Assembly (NCBI RefSeq): GCF_964204865.1
Contig: NC_135261.1
Span: 7,440,001 to 7,504,000 of the forward strand
Length of the DNA stretch: 64,000 nt
Source: Styela clava
Lineage: Eukaryota; Chordata; Ascidiacea; Stolidobranchia; Styelidae
Direction of reading: 5' to 3'
In this document: piece by piece, positions 1-11,690 of the stretch
How the letters are laid out: each line of letters opens with the position of its first letter
Position numbering within the stretch: the stretch's first letter is position 1
Made by a program: the position numbers and the translations under genes
The notes under the pieces: model-generated
Databases searched by the model: none
Told to the model about the DNA's origin: nothing
Seen by the model: the letters and a program-made list of their open reading frames with translations, nothing else

Positions 1-44
1 GTAAATCGCTTACGTCAATGACTATTCTTTTAATGTATTTTCAG

Positions 45-2606
45 TCTTCCAACAGACTATCAGAGAGAATACAGGTAAATCGGAGCTCGACACTGCGAGG
101 AATCTTTTAGTATCGAGGAATTATATTTACAGATTTTGATTAATATAGATCTCATACTTACATTTTTCATCATTCAAGTATTTATAGAAATGCAGCTATA
201 AGACATTTTGCTCACACTAATTCGCAACGTAAGATCAACTAAACTTTTCATGTTTAAAAATATTTTTATGTACCGAAATTCCCCATGTTTGTATTTTATT
301 ATCAATTTTCTCACGATTTTGTTTATTCACAAAATTCATTCAACTTGTAATTGACAGAAATCTGCTATGCTGGAATCTCTACGTTTCAAATTCCCACATC
401 TCATATCAGAGCATCGTCCACTCATCCGTCTTGTCGATTGAGCAACATTTTTCTGAAATCTAAAGCGTCTTGGTGTGCTGGCGCAAGTGAGTATATATTT
501 TAACTCTCATTTTTATATCCTCCCCTTACGCCTTCTCTTTCTATTCCTTTTTCTCTCCTCGAGGTTGTAATCTCTCATTCCTTTATTAATATGTTAATTG
601 CTCATACAGATAACCCATACCAGTGGGTTGAAATCGATCTTCAGTATGGTGGCCCATCGTTGTCACGCGTAAAATTGAAAATAAAAATAAAAAATAAAAT
701 AAAAAAACGAAAATAAAAAAAAATAAATGAAAAAACATAAAAATAATTGAAAAAAAAAATTTAAATTAAAAAAAAAAAATTAAAAATAACGAAAAAAAAA
801 AAAATTAAAAAAAAAATTGTAAAAAAAAAAAAAAAAAAATTGAATGAAAAAGAAAATAAAAAGGTTGACAACGATGGTCCGCCTCGTGGCCCATCGTTGT
901 CACGCGTTTTTATTTTTAGAAAATTTGCTTCTGCTTGGGACCAACGTTGTCAGGCTTAATCCTACGCGCACAAATGTGTTCCCTGGGTTTCCAACTCACT
1001 ACTGATTTTCTCGAGCAATATTCAATATGAAAATGTTCTATAAATTCTCCATGCTACAAGTTCAACAAGAAGTAATATATTTATAATAATGATAAGAGAA
1101 TATAGAATTGAATACGAAAATTCGGAAAATTTGTTTTTACGTGTAGAAGGTAATTTAATTGGAGAATGCTGGTTAACTACTCAGTTGTCTGGACACTCGC
1201 GATGCCGGTACCGTCTTACCAAATACCGGTAGTCGGTTATAGTCGCTTCGCGTCTGACCGTACCGGTAGCCATGCAATCACTCATGAAAGAATGGGAGAT
1301 ACGGATAGTCTCGTAGAATATAGACTACTGAAACACTCTCTGCGCCTGCCCCATATCGTACAGCCGTAACGTACCGATCCAGACAAATGATAAATCGCCT
1401 GTGCTCAACCATTTATTTCAATCCATACCTCGATCCTAGTAGAATATAGTGAGTCGAGGTATGGATTGAAATAAATGGTTGAGCACGGGCGATTCATCAT
1501 TTGTCTGGATCGGTACGTTACGGCTGTACGGTATGGGGCAGGCGCAGAGAGTGTTTCAGTAGTCTATATTCTACGAGACTATCCGTATCTCCCATTCTTT
1601 CATGAGTGATTGCATGGGTACCGGTACGGTCAGACGGTACCGTACCGGCATCGCACGAGTGTCCAGACAACTGAGCAGTTAAGCAGAATTTTCCAATTAA
1701 ATTACCTTCTACACGTAAAAACAAATTTTCATATTCAATTCTATATTCTCTTATCATTATTATAAATATATTGATTGTGGTTGAACTTGTAGCATGGAGA
1801 ATTTATAGAACATTTACATGTTGAATTTATTGGATATTGCTAATAAAAGTCAGTAGTGAGTTAGAAACTCAGGAAACACATTTGTGCGTGTAGGATTAAG
1901 CCTGACAACGTTGGTCCCAAGCAGCATCAAATTTTCTAAAAATAAAAACGCGTGACAACGATGGGCCACGAGGCGGACCATCGTTGTCAACCTTTTTATT
2001 TTCTTTTTATCCAAATTTTTTTTTTTTAATTTTTTTTTTTTTTCGTTTTTTTGTTTTTATTTTTAATTTTGTTTTTATTTTAAATTTTTTTTTTCACTTC
2101 TTTTTTTTTAATTATTTTTATGTTTTTTCACAACTATTTTTTTTATTTTCGCTTTTTCGTTTTATTTTTTCATTTTTTTTTAAATTTTACGCGTGACAAC
2201 GTTGGGCCACCATACTTCAGACACCGACATTGATAACAGGAATTGTTACACAAGGAAGACATGATATTTGCAGAACTTGTAATCAATGGGTCACAAGCTA
2301 CAAAGTGTATTACGGCACTACATCTGTAACGACGCCTATTGAAAAAAACGGAAGGGCTAAAGTGAATACATAAGTCATAAGATTCCATCTATAGCTATAG
2401 CATAATAGTAAACGACACTCTGTTTAAAATATTTCAAATTTCCGGTGTAATAATTGTTTCTTTTTCAGATATTCCCTGCAAATTCTGACAAAAATACTAT
2501 TGTGAAAAATTTGTTTGACGAACCGGTCACAGCCCGTTTTATCCGGATTCAACCAGTTGGGTATCACATTCATATGAGCATGAGAATTGAACTTCTCAGA
2601 TGCTAA
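45..2606 (+). CDS. Discoidin (F5/8 type C) domain protein, 5' end outside window, middle exon split by a transposon
   Basis: Exons by splice sites: 45-74, 358-486, 610-644 continuing at 2221-2361, and 2469-2606 (stop TAA). Phases are 1, 1, 0, identical to the intact paralogue at 56297-58478. Discoidin landmarks in order are EICYAG, HIRASSTHPSCRLSN, QWVEIDLQ, ITGIVTQGR, QWVTSYKVYYG, then FIRIQPVGYHIHMSMRIEL and a terminal Cys. The first Cys (EICY) and the last Cys are the pair that normally closes this beta-barrel. The third exon is interrupted by the foldback element at 645-2214; removing it with one copy of CTTCAG restores an open frame. The collagen-like 5' exon expected from the paralogue would lie left of the window. 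A poly(A) signal AATAAA follows near 2774. The protein is presumably secreted. As it stands the gene is either disrupted or relies on splicing out the element. Family assignment is firm; expression is unknown. Confidence 0.85.
645..2214. mobile_element. Foldback transposon (long inverted arms) inserted in a coding exon
   Basis: The element is 1,570 bp and consists almost entirely of two inverted arms (about 645-1434 and 1456-2214) around a short spacer near 1435-1455. Ends are TATGGTGGCCCATCG and its near-complement CCACCATA. It is bounded by the 6-bp direct repeat CTTCAG (639-644 and 2215-2220), a target-site duplication. Each arm carries an A-rich or T-rich block (about 680-860; 1995-2180) and repeated subterminal motifs of the type GACAACGATGG in both orientations, plausible transposase-binding sites. 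No transposase ORF is visible, so it is non-autonomous. The arms differ by small indels, for example a block near 1217-1250 missing from the other arm. Confidence 0.9.
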
Positions 2607-2789
2607 TTATGAAGAAATTCCATCCAGAAAAAGGGAGATTTTAGGCTGCGTCCTATTTCCGTAGTATAGCTAAAACGGGTTTACCTTAGTACTATATGAA
2701 TACGATGAATTTTTCGCAGCATTGTATACTCTACCAAATTTCTTTGATTGAATTTTGATATTGTATATTTTACAAATAAACACATTCGT

Positions 2790-3948
2790 TTGCAACTTCT
2801 TTAACATTACCGAGAGAGGAGTGTGGCAAGAGCGTTTAGTATTCGTGATACAGTCATTTTCATGCTCTATTGATGTTTAAAGGGATGATTAGTCTTGATA
2901 ATCTTGAGTCAGTGGATATCATACAAATTTTACAAAGCAAGCGAATATTTGAACTGTTTGCAAAGTTGTTAACTGCATTTACTACAAACCAAACTAAAAG
3001 CGTAGATATAGATTAAATTTTCAATAAGTCGAAAAAATGAGTATCAGTGCGTTTTTTATCATACCGCAATTTACTTATCTTACACTTAATTTTAATGCTA
3101 AAATTGCGATTTCATGACTAAGGTCAATCCTTCTGAGCCTGCAAATTAGTATATCGGACTGCAGTTAGAAAAGTATCACGTACTGGGCAGTTGTGGATAA
3201 AACCTGTTGATAAGCCTAAACGAATGCTGTGTCATTGAGTTTTTTGATCGCCGCTCAAATTTCAGAGAAAGTGGAACATGCTAGTATCATCACCAGGGCT
3301 GAATGAATGAACTATTCAAAGCGAATAGTCAATTATTCGAATCGGTTCAGACGAGAGTCTCGAATCGCCGCCAACTTATCAAATATTGCATTTGTAAAAT
3401 CCTCGACCTGCACCACCTCTCGTCAACGGATATGGTATCGATGTCTATATTTAAAATTTTGACATATTCGAGAACATATTATTGGACACGTAGTGGACAT
3501 AACGATCGTTTCAATATTATGTTGTTGTTCTTTGACACGTTTTTAAAAAGTCGCTTTTTTCTTCGAATACTGGACCAATTCCTTTGAAATTTTCAGTGGT
3601 TAAAGATAAAAATTTTCTCCAGAAGGCTATTACTTTTTTTTTTGCTATGACGTCATCAAAATTATGTGACTCTACGTGTCCATATATTTGAGCATAGCTC
3701 TCTTGTTTTACATGTGTTTGCAACAATTGAATGATTGCTTGAAATTATACAGTTTTGCCTCCAATTTGACAAAAGTTGAGTGAAACTGTAGAAAATTAAA
3801 TGATATGATGTCATGGCTGTACTAAACTTGGTAAATGTATTAATTTCATTTGGTGTTCGACGAAGTTATTTGCATTATAAACGAAACCTATCTTTTTGTT
3901 CATGATTCGTTATTCCTATTATATACGACTTGGTTACTGGTTATTCAG
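2790..3948. other. Gap between genes with one dispersed repeat
   Basis: No supported gene. About 3565-3708 is a reverse-oriented copy of the dispersed family whose end reads GTCCATATATTTGAGCAT (see 42309-42700). The rest shows nothing recognisable. Confidence 0.5.
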
Positions 3949-4074
3949 ACAACGCTGGAGATACTTTCAGTGGGACAAAATGGATGAAATTCACGACAAA
4001 TAATAGCGATCATCACACATATACGAATCTGGGGAAATTTGCTCTGTGGCGTTCACGGGAGAAATACCATAAAG
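3949..4074 (+). CDS. Orphan exon resembling a fibrinogen-related domain
   Basis: A 126-nt open exon with acceptor TTATTCAG and donor AAAG/GTAAAC, phase 1 in and phase 1 out. Its translation contains NAGDTFSGTKWMKFTTNNSD, reminiscent of the AGD...GMKFSTxDxDND calcium-site segment of fibrinogen-related domains. The following NCA and WWY landmarks are absent, and no matching exons were found on either side. It could be a relic, part of a divergent lectin-like gene, or a chance ORF. Similarity is judged by eye only. Confidence 0.35.
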
Positions 4075-4392
4075 GTAAACACAAGTCCTGCACTAACGAA
4101 ATAAATAGGTTTGCATGGAGGGGATATACCATTATTCACTGAAATTTACCGAGATGAATATTTTTTATTAGTCCAGATGATTAGTGAAAATAAAAGAATA
4201 CCAATATACCCGAACAAAGTCATTGTTACGGAAACTGTAGTGTAATGTTATGTGATACTTATGACATATTAAAAGCTATTGAACGACGACACTTGGACTT
4301 TCATTCCACCTATCCACCCAAGGCACTGTACAAGATTCCACTGCTTTGTAAGTAACATATTTTAATGTGTGTGGTATCTTTCCGGTTCAGCA

Positions 4393-4650
4393 TTCCCTAC
4401 AGCCTACACAATACACTACACCTTGAGTGAGATGGCAGTCATGGAATTTGAACCCGAAATTTTTACGCTGCTTCATTCACCAAGTCATCTCATTCACGCA
4501 TTCTTACCAATCTGCAATATGGCGTTTGAGAAGGAAGAAAATGTCAGCTTAGTGTTGTTAGTGACAAGAATTTTGAGATCGATGTTTCCAAAACGTCGTG
4601 GTGGCGGAGAGGGGTTACAAATTGCTGCGTCATATACTTCAGCAAAATGA
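4393..4650 (+). CDS. Uncharacterised ORF, possible terminal exon
   Basis: A frame open for about 85 codons in AT-rich DNA, preceded by a usable acceptor (TTCCGGTTCAG) and ending in TGA. It could follow a candidate exon ending near 4348 with donor GTAAGT. The translation includes MAVMEFEPEIFTLLH and a basic KRRGGG segment. I recognise no domain. It may belong with the orphan exon at 3949-4074. Confidence 0.2.
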   Translation, partial: FPTAYTIHYTLSEMAVMEFEPEIFTLLHSPSHLIHAFLPICNMAFEKEENVSLVLLVTRILRSMFPKRRGGGEGLQIAASYTSAK

Positions 4651-4969
4651 GTTTTAAACTCATTTCATGGGGTGAACAACAAGGCTTATTTATTATATCT
4701 CAAGAATTTTCATACATCCACAAAATATTTTCACAATGATTTTTATACTATCATTTGGGCGCATTTCATATACCTAAATGAGATTTGGTGGGGGTACCAG
4801 GGGTACAAACCACAGAATAAGTTAAAAATGTTATGTAAAAGTTCATGACACAATTTGAACAAACATGATATGTAAAATTTATTGTCTTTTTGGTAAGTTT
4901 GTAAATAAATGCTAACAGTAACGGTTGGTTTTTTCTATTACATTTCTAGATTAGCATGCACGAAGATAT

Positions 4970-5330
4970 CTTTATAATATAAATATTAAGCGCACAAAAA
5001 TTGATTAAATAACTCAAAATCATATTTCAGAAGAACAGTTTTTACTGAGGTGACCGTACATTTGAACCCACGTACATTTGAACCCATGCGTATATCCACG
5101 GGTTCAATCTATATGCGGGTGCTAAAACCCATGGGTTAGGGTCAGTATGGGTTTAACTATCCGTGAAACAAAAAAAATTCCATAGGTGCAATAGCATACA
5201 GGTGAAATTGTCATGGGTTCAAATGTACGTGGGTTCAAATGTAATGGAACCCTTTATAATATAAATATTAAGCGCACAAAAATTGATTAAATAACTCAAA
5301 ATCATATTTCAGAAGAACAGTTTTTACTGA
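4970..5330. repeat. Perfect 79-bp direct duplication flanking a MITE
   Basis: Positions 4970-5048 and 5252-5330 are identical over 79 bp and directly abut the two ends of the 203-bp MITE at 5049-5251. The right copy contains the last codon and stop of the minus-strand gene at 5324-6374, so the left copy is a displaced fragment of that 3' end. Confidence 0.95.
5049..5251. mobile_element. 203-bp MITE with inverted termini, copy 1
   Basis: Begins GGTGACCGTACATTTGAACC and ends with the complementary ATTTGAACC/GGGTTCAAATGTA arrangement (subterminal inverted repeats of about 28 bp), then AATGGAACC. A second copy of the same length lies at 54021-54223. No coding capacity. Confidence 0.9.
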
Positions 5331-6374
5331 TTTCCTTTGTCGACGCCTTCCATATCTTTTAAAAGTTTGATTATTATGGTTTTTAGTTCTTTCAACCTTG
5401 TTTCCATAAATTCTATCTGTTCATTGTTTGCACCGCTGTGGAACCATGTTCCGCATGCAGTTTCTGAAAAATAAAACTCGCGTGAGAAATATACTCATAC
5501 ATGTGAGGTTTTACATAATACTTCTACATCGTTGTATATAATTTAATATTCAGAAACTCTATAAAATTCTGAAATAAAGAAACATGATAAGTAGCAAAAG
5601 TACAGTACAGAGTATTTCCGGAGAATATGAACCGAAAACTGTGAGTCTGAAAGCTGGTAAAAATTAGCTCGAATATCACATGTGTTGGTGTTTATACTTG
5701 ATAACCTGAAGTGGATGATAACAATGTTTCTTGAACCGGGCCTCGGCCCCATTAGGGCACCCCAAAGCGGTTCTCTGAACTCAACGAGCGAACCCCTTCA
5801 CTAGATATCATTAGAGGTGACCAAATTACTATAAAATAATTTGATTGCGATTTGTTCAACTCCTTAACTGTATTGCATTTATTCGTTCACTTCTGTTTTT
5901 TGACTTTGACCCAATTTTAAACGTGTCCCATAAAATAACTAATGGAAAGGCGTTAAAAACAAATCTAGGTATAGAAGAGCAGGCGACCATAAGTTGTGAG
6001 AGTTAATAATCAATAAAGACGGCGATAAATCACCAAGAAGTAATCCAGCGGTACACAGAATTAAATTATTTTTCTGTAAAAAGATCATACAGCACAGATT
6101 GTTTTGGCAAAAGGGATTATCTATCTCTTTACCTAAGCTCACAAGCAATCAAAAAACTTACAACTTTTATTTACTCACCTGGAAAATCAAAATTACATGC
6201 TCTCTTCACAAATTCTTATGCTAAGAAAATTTTCAGTGAGTTACCTTTATAGAATAGCAGATCCCGGTACTCCAATACCATCAACACAAGCGTTGTTGCC
6301 AATATCAGATTTACTGCAATGTAAATCTTTTGTCTTTGTGGCCACAAGGTTAGATTTGTTGCATTTTTGCTCAT
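5324..6374 (-). CDS. Small type II single-pass membrane protein (89 aa)
   Basis: Two exons: 6245-6374 (start ATG 6372-6374) and 5324-5463 (stop TAA 5324-5326), joined in phase 1 with donor AAAG/GTAACTC and acceptor TTTTCAG. The N-terminus MSKNATNLTLWPQRQK is followed by one hydrophobic helix (residues about 17-36, IYIAVNLILATTLVLMVL). A short lumenal or extracellular part follows, with one Cys (ACGTWFHSG) and a predicted amphipathic helix (QIEFMETRLKELKTIIIKLL). The first exon is open upstream of the ATG to an acceptor at 6428-6429, so a longer N-terminus is possible. No family recognised; signal-anchor plus helix suggests an oligomerising membrane protein (inference). Its 3' UTR meets the MITE and the 79-bp duplication. 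Confidence 0.55.
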
Positions 6375-6499
6375 TGTTACAAATCGGAAAAAAATATATT
6401 CCAGTATCCATTCCGTACTCGACTGAACTGCAACACAAAAACAAAATATTCATGAAATATATTATTAGTGTATTTTTTTCGCACACATTCGATAGGGTA

Positions 6500-9400
6500 A
6501 CAAGCCCGTACACAAGAAATCAAGCTCTTTGTTGACGGATAGTGGAAATAGGAAGAAAAAGGAGCCTCCCGTTTATTTTCCATGACGAATTTTCTGCCTT
6601 AGCGAAGGTGAGTCTTATTGGTTATTCAACAGTACTATCAAACATGTAATAACAAATTTATAATTGAACAATTACGCACAAACACATACGGCGATATGCA
6701 CATAAAGTGTACGTAAAGTCGTAGACTATGAGGTCGTTTTGAGAGTAGGGATGGGCATTGGATGGGTTTGGATATGTAGTCGGAGTCGAAACTTTTTACA
6801 GTCTGTAGTTGGAAGTCGGAGTTCAAAATTTTTTCAACCCGCAGTCGGGGCAAAATACAATTTTTTTTCGAATTCATAGCCCTTCATGTACTCACGTAGC
6901 CTAATCGACAACTATATTTGTTAGTAAATGACAGTCCAAATCACGACACCATTACAAAAACCAATTACTAGATTCAGACTCTCCTACCATTTTTCGTTTT
7001 CTCTTTGTACTTTTTTGATTTACTGCTGTTGGATGTTATTTGTTTCTTCGCCATCTAAAAATAAGGATGAAGGAGAACTAACTATGAGAAATTTCTTTAC
7101 TGGTGATATGAGTATAAATTACATTTACCTTAACTTAAACTGCAACATAAATATTCTTTGAAATTCCTTTAAATAGTATTGAAGTCAAATATTGGCAAGC
7201 GTTGATAGGATATAGTCTGGTTGGTTTCTAAACCTTGGATTAGTATGAAATGAACGGAAACTTCTATTGGCTGAGTTTGTATCTGAACATTTGTGCAATG
7301 CGTCAGTCTTATTTTACTGATCGACGCGCCAAAAATGCTTAGTACTGCAAGTTTATATGTTCTGTAAACAAATTAGCTTTACAAAACAAAAACTGGACCA
7401 TTGGTTTTCAACTTTTTTGGTGGACCTCCAATGTTCTCCATAAATTGATCTCGTGAAAGGTTTGAGATTGGTCTTTGCCCAGCTAATCTATAGCGATATG
7501 TGCGCTTTGTTTTCAAAATCTAATGTATTTCAACTGTATTTTTACTCTTATTCGCGAATATATTTATAAGATTTTTCTTATATATCGAACGAGAAAAAAA
7601 GCACAGAAAACTGGCTCATGCCGGGCCACGGTCTGTTTTGATTGCTCGTTTGAGTCCAATTTAAGATTTTTTAGCTTGTTTAATTTAATTTAAAGATTAG
7701 GTAGGACACTGATTATCTGCTTGTTGCTAGCACTGCAACAAGAGTTTGAGTTCACTGCAATAATCTAATGAGATTCGATCCTTGTTCTGCAAATCAATCT
7801 AAATCGGACGCTCAAACCTTAAAAGCTGACAACACTGTAAATATATGTATAGCTTCTCCATATGAAGATAGTAAGTGGTAGATAGTAACACAATATAACA
7901 TAATGTGTTATGAAAAAACGCAAAATATAGATATTTCACAGTAGGCCATAATATAGAAATTTTTTAAAAATTAATTCAGCCCTCTCAGAAAAGGGATTGA
8001 AAAAAAAAGAGATAAAATTACTCATAAAATATATATAAAATTGCTGATTTTGTTGATAGTAAAATTACTTTTGAATAACAATAGAGTTGTGTAGTGTTTT
8101 ACGGGGTCAGCAATATTATTCATAACTAAACTGTAAAAGTAATACTTCCTAGCCTGACTCAGTTTCATGTCACTATTTGATTTAAAGATCTATCTACTCT
8201 ACAACATTAAAATATGCAAATTGTTTGTGGAACAGATATTTAACAATTTTCAATCTATTTTTAATTCAAGCGAGTTATCAACTAGTAAACAGTAATATGC
8301 ACCATGGGTTTGTATATTTTTTTTATAATCGAGATTGTAATTTGGCTGATTATATAATATGAATTGCTATTAATCATAAAACACCATAACCTGTCATGCT
8401 CATATTTCGTCTTGTGGCTGTACAATACTTTATAGTTTATAATACCTTATTACACTTACCATTTTTTCGCAACTGTTTTACCTGCGAAGGCAAATGAAAA
8501 GAGTGCTATAATAATAATTGTTAAAAAAAACCTAGCTTCGTATAAAGCTCTATATTGTTATCATGTTGTCGTGAAAAAAAAAAAATTCCCTTCAACTGCC
8601 TGACCAATTGCTTTGAAATTTTTAGTGGTTGAAGCTTGTTGTTGTCGGCAGAGGGCTACCACTTTTATTTATATAAAAAATATCTTAAAAATTACGTGCT
8701 ATGGTTCCGTTAGCACATTTCAGTGTTCTATTGGTCAGACTACCGGTTCTACGAAAGATTTTATACAAATTCGTTTTGGTCTTCGTGTCCATATATTTGA
8801 GCATAGATCTCTTGTTTAAAAATGCTAGTAGGCGTAAAGTTTTGTATAAACAGCTTACGGGACAAAGACCGACAAGTTTCGCAGCACTTTATCTCAATGC
8901 TCACCGATTGAAATTAATTATTGAAGCGTTTATTGCTTATACGTCTGGTGGCGTCCTGCTCGTGGTACTCAAAAAATGCGCTTAATCAAAAAGTCATAAT
9001 TTTTTCATCACGCTACGGATGTAGTTAGTTCTGAGCGTGCGCTGTCGGGCAATATTGCAGGATAAATGTCTCATGTATAAATGTATATATAACAACAGGT
9101 CGTTTTGTGCTGTGTTGAAAGATAACTCTCTGCTGTCCCTGGCTTGTACTTGGAAGTTCGGAGGGCACAGCAAATAAAGTGGCCTAAATAGGGAATTGGT
9201 ATATTTTTCAACGGGAAAAAAATATTGTCCGATTGTGCCGGTAGTCTAGCCTTATCAGAAATGCTTATTGTAGAAGATTACTTGTACAAATATGTACTAA
9301 CTATGTCTGAAAACTTATGTTTACACCTCTTTGATATATTTTAAAGGTGGTAATGATGTTGTTGACACGTTTAAGTACGTACATGGAAGCGTAATATTGA

Positions 9401-11690
9401 CTTTGCTGCCTCTGAGTATCTTTTAGTTGGGACTTATTATTCTTTATATGGAAGATGTATGTTGTTTCATATTGTCATGTACTTATCAGCAAATATTTTT
9501 GGGTATTTATTAGTCGTGGAAGAAAGTGTAGGGGAACCTTGTGTGTTTGGGTTATCAGAGAAAACCATATTTAATTAAAATAAGTCGCATATTATATGTA
9601 TTAGGACAATGTCAATTATGCTTAATAATTTTAATTATAATGAAACATTAACTATTCAAGATAAAAACAAACGAGTTTTCTCCGGCCCAAAATAAATACC
9701 AACGTTGATTAGAAAGAATAACTGGGAGATACTCCCTACTTGTTTATCGTTACGTAGTAAAATTTGGATTCCGTCACTACCAAATTCTATTACTCGATTA
9801 TGACTTACTCCTTGCATGTTACCAAACGAAGTTATATATATATATATATATATATATAATTATACCACCAAATAAAAAAATACTTGAAGAATAGTTTTAT
9901 AGGGTGAGCTTGTGTTATTGTGTTATTATTTCGCTATGATTGCCTTCCCTTGACTGTCAACAATAGTTTGTATGATATGAACGATTTCGAATAATATACG
10001 CAAGTCAGGTGTTCTACAACAAGAACTGATTTTCAGTAATGTTAGTGTGTGCGTTGTACCTCACATTTTTTCATTTTTTGGTATTACTCGAATGAGGAAG
10101 ATCAAGTTGAATCGGCATAAGCCCAGCTAAAATTGCAGATAGATTTTAACAAAACTGGAATCAACTTTAACCATTGATAACTGGCACTGTGAATTTGTTA
10201 CTTGATTAGCCTGAATATGATTATATTTTTTTCTGTGGAGCTTTCTCATGTCTCAGTTACGCCCAAACAGAGAACAGCAATTATCTTTGTTATACGTTGA
10301 ATGCTAGACATCCTTGTTTTACGATAAGTATGCAAGGGATCTATGTAGTATTCGGTATGGCTTGGTGCATAGCAAATTCATTTCTTGAATAGTAATTTCA
10401 TTGAGTAATTTTGCAAACGTACGGAAGAAACTTCGCGAAATAAATTTTTTTATCATATTTTAGGCAAACAGCTCGGAAATTGGAAATTTTGCTACTGCTC
10501 ATTCAATTCACATATCCACACGATTGCAATATTTCCGAATTCCACATTACATTATCATTATTACTTGGTGACATATACCAAGTATATGTCGCTGACACAA
10601 CAGTGTGCTTGCGAAGTTGACGCTACTTCATATAGTTTCCACAATACTGGAACATGGCTTAGGGTAACTTTATAGGCTATTTGGATTGGACTTTTGTTCT
10701 TATTTATCCTATGTTTTCAAACAAAAAGTTGTTTCATAGTATAAGTTTGATGAATTATCAGGTAATTTCGTAGTTTAGCTTTCTTCGATAAAAATTTTCA
10801 AAAAATTTCAATATTTACCGTTGTTGATCGAAGTAATCGACGTCGTCGCATAGTCTAAAATAAGCCTTGTGTTTGATGTTGGGATGACAGATCTTCGTAT
10901 TGTAAAATGAGCTTACCACTGTATAGTGTCTGTAACGATGCTATAAGAGGAATTAAATAATGGGTTTCCGTTTTTAGCGGAATGTTTCTGAAAAGTTCCG
11001 TACAGCTCCCCAAAGTGATATTTAAACTATAAACCTATTGATCGGTGATTCTTGGTAATATGATAAGGGGAAACAAAAAGATCGATAGCTCGTTCATCAC
11101 TGAACTGGCGTTTGTGTACGATGGAATAACAAATCAGAATAGAGTTACTTAAATTATGAGTCAAACTCTTGTTAGAGTTCAGAAGATTTCTGAGTAATGT
11201 AAGCAGGAGCCAATACTCCGTGGTTTCAGTATTTTTCCATAGCGTGTGAAGAATTGATAGCAAATACCATCATGAAACCTAAGATCCTGCTGTTTTCCAT
11301 AATAATGCAGAAAAATAGTATCTTGAGCATGTTCCAAGTATGTCATTTTTAAATAAACTTGAACCACTGCTTGTTAACAAATTCAAACTACCAATGCAAT
11401 GAACTGACGAATTGCAAGACTGTGGGCCTAATATATAATTTGATTTTCAATACTCCTCTCGTGCTAATTTTGGTTAGTACTGCTGAATTAAGAAGGAACC
11501 ACAATTTTGATATGCTTTATATTTTCCAACAGATTTAAATTACTTTTCCATTTACCATAATTGCATTTTAAAAACGAACGAAGTTACGGAAAACCAACCA
11601 GATAGACACCTCATACAAATATACATATATCTAACATTTTCCTTATGTATTTATAAGGTTTCAGCTATGGACTTATGTTAACTAAAATAG
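6500..11690. other. Intergenic, repeat relics only
   Basis: No gene supported. About 7395-7440 resembles a hAT terminus (CATTGGTTTTCAACTTTTTT). 8596-8818 is a reverse copy of the dispersed repeat family described at 42309-42700; the 94-codon ORF there is part of that repeat. 9832-9859 is a (TA)n microsatellite. Promoter elements of the downstream Kv gene are not identifiable. Confidence 0.5.

Noticed and set aside
1166-1757. Two matching ORFs on opposite strands (67 and 79 codons)
   Set aside because: They are the two inverted arms of the foldback element, not genes.
1984-2196. 70-codon Phe-rich ORF
   Set aside because: Translation of the T-rich block of the foldback element; low complexity.
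8613-8985. ORFs of 68 and 94 codons
   Set aside because: They lie within a copy of the dispersed repeat family and show no domain.
9832-9859. (TA)n tracts here and at 41248, 62233 and 63278
   Set aside because: Ordinary microsatellites.
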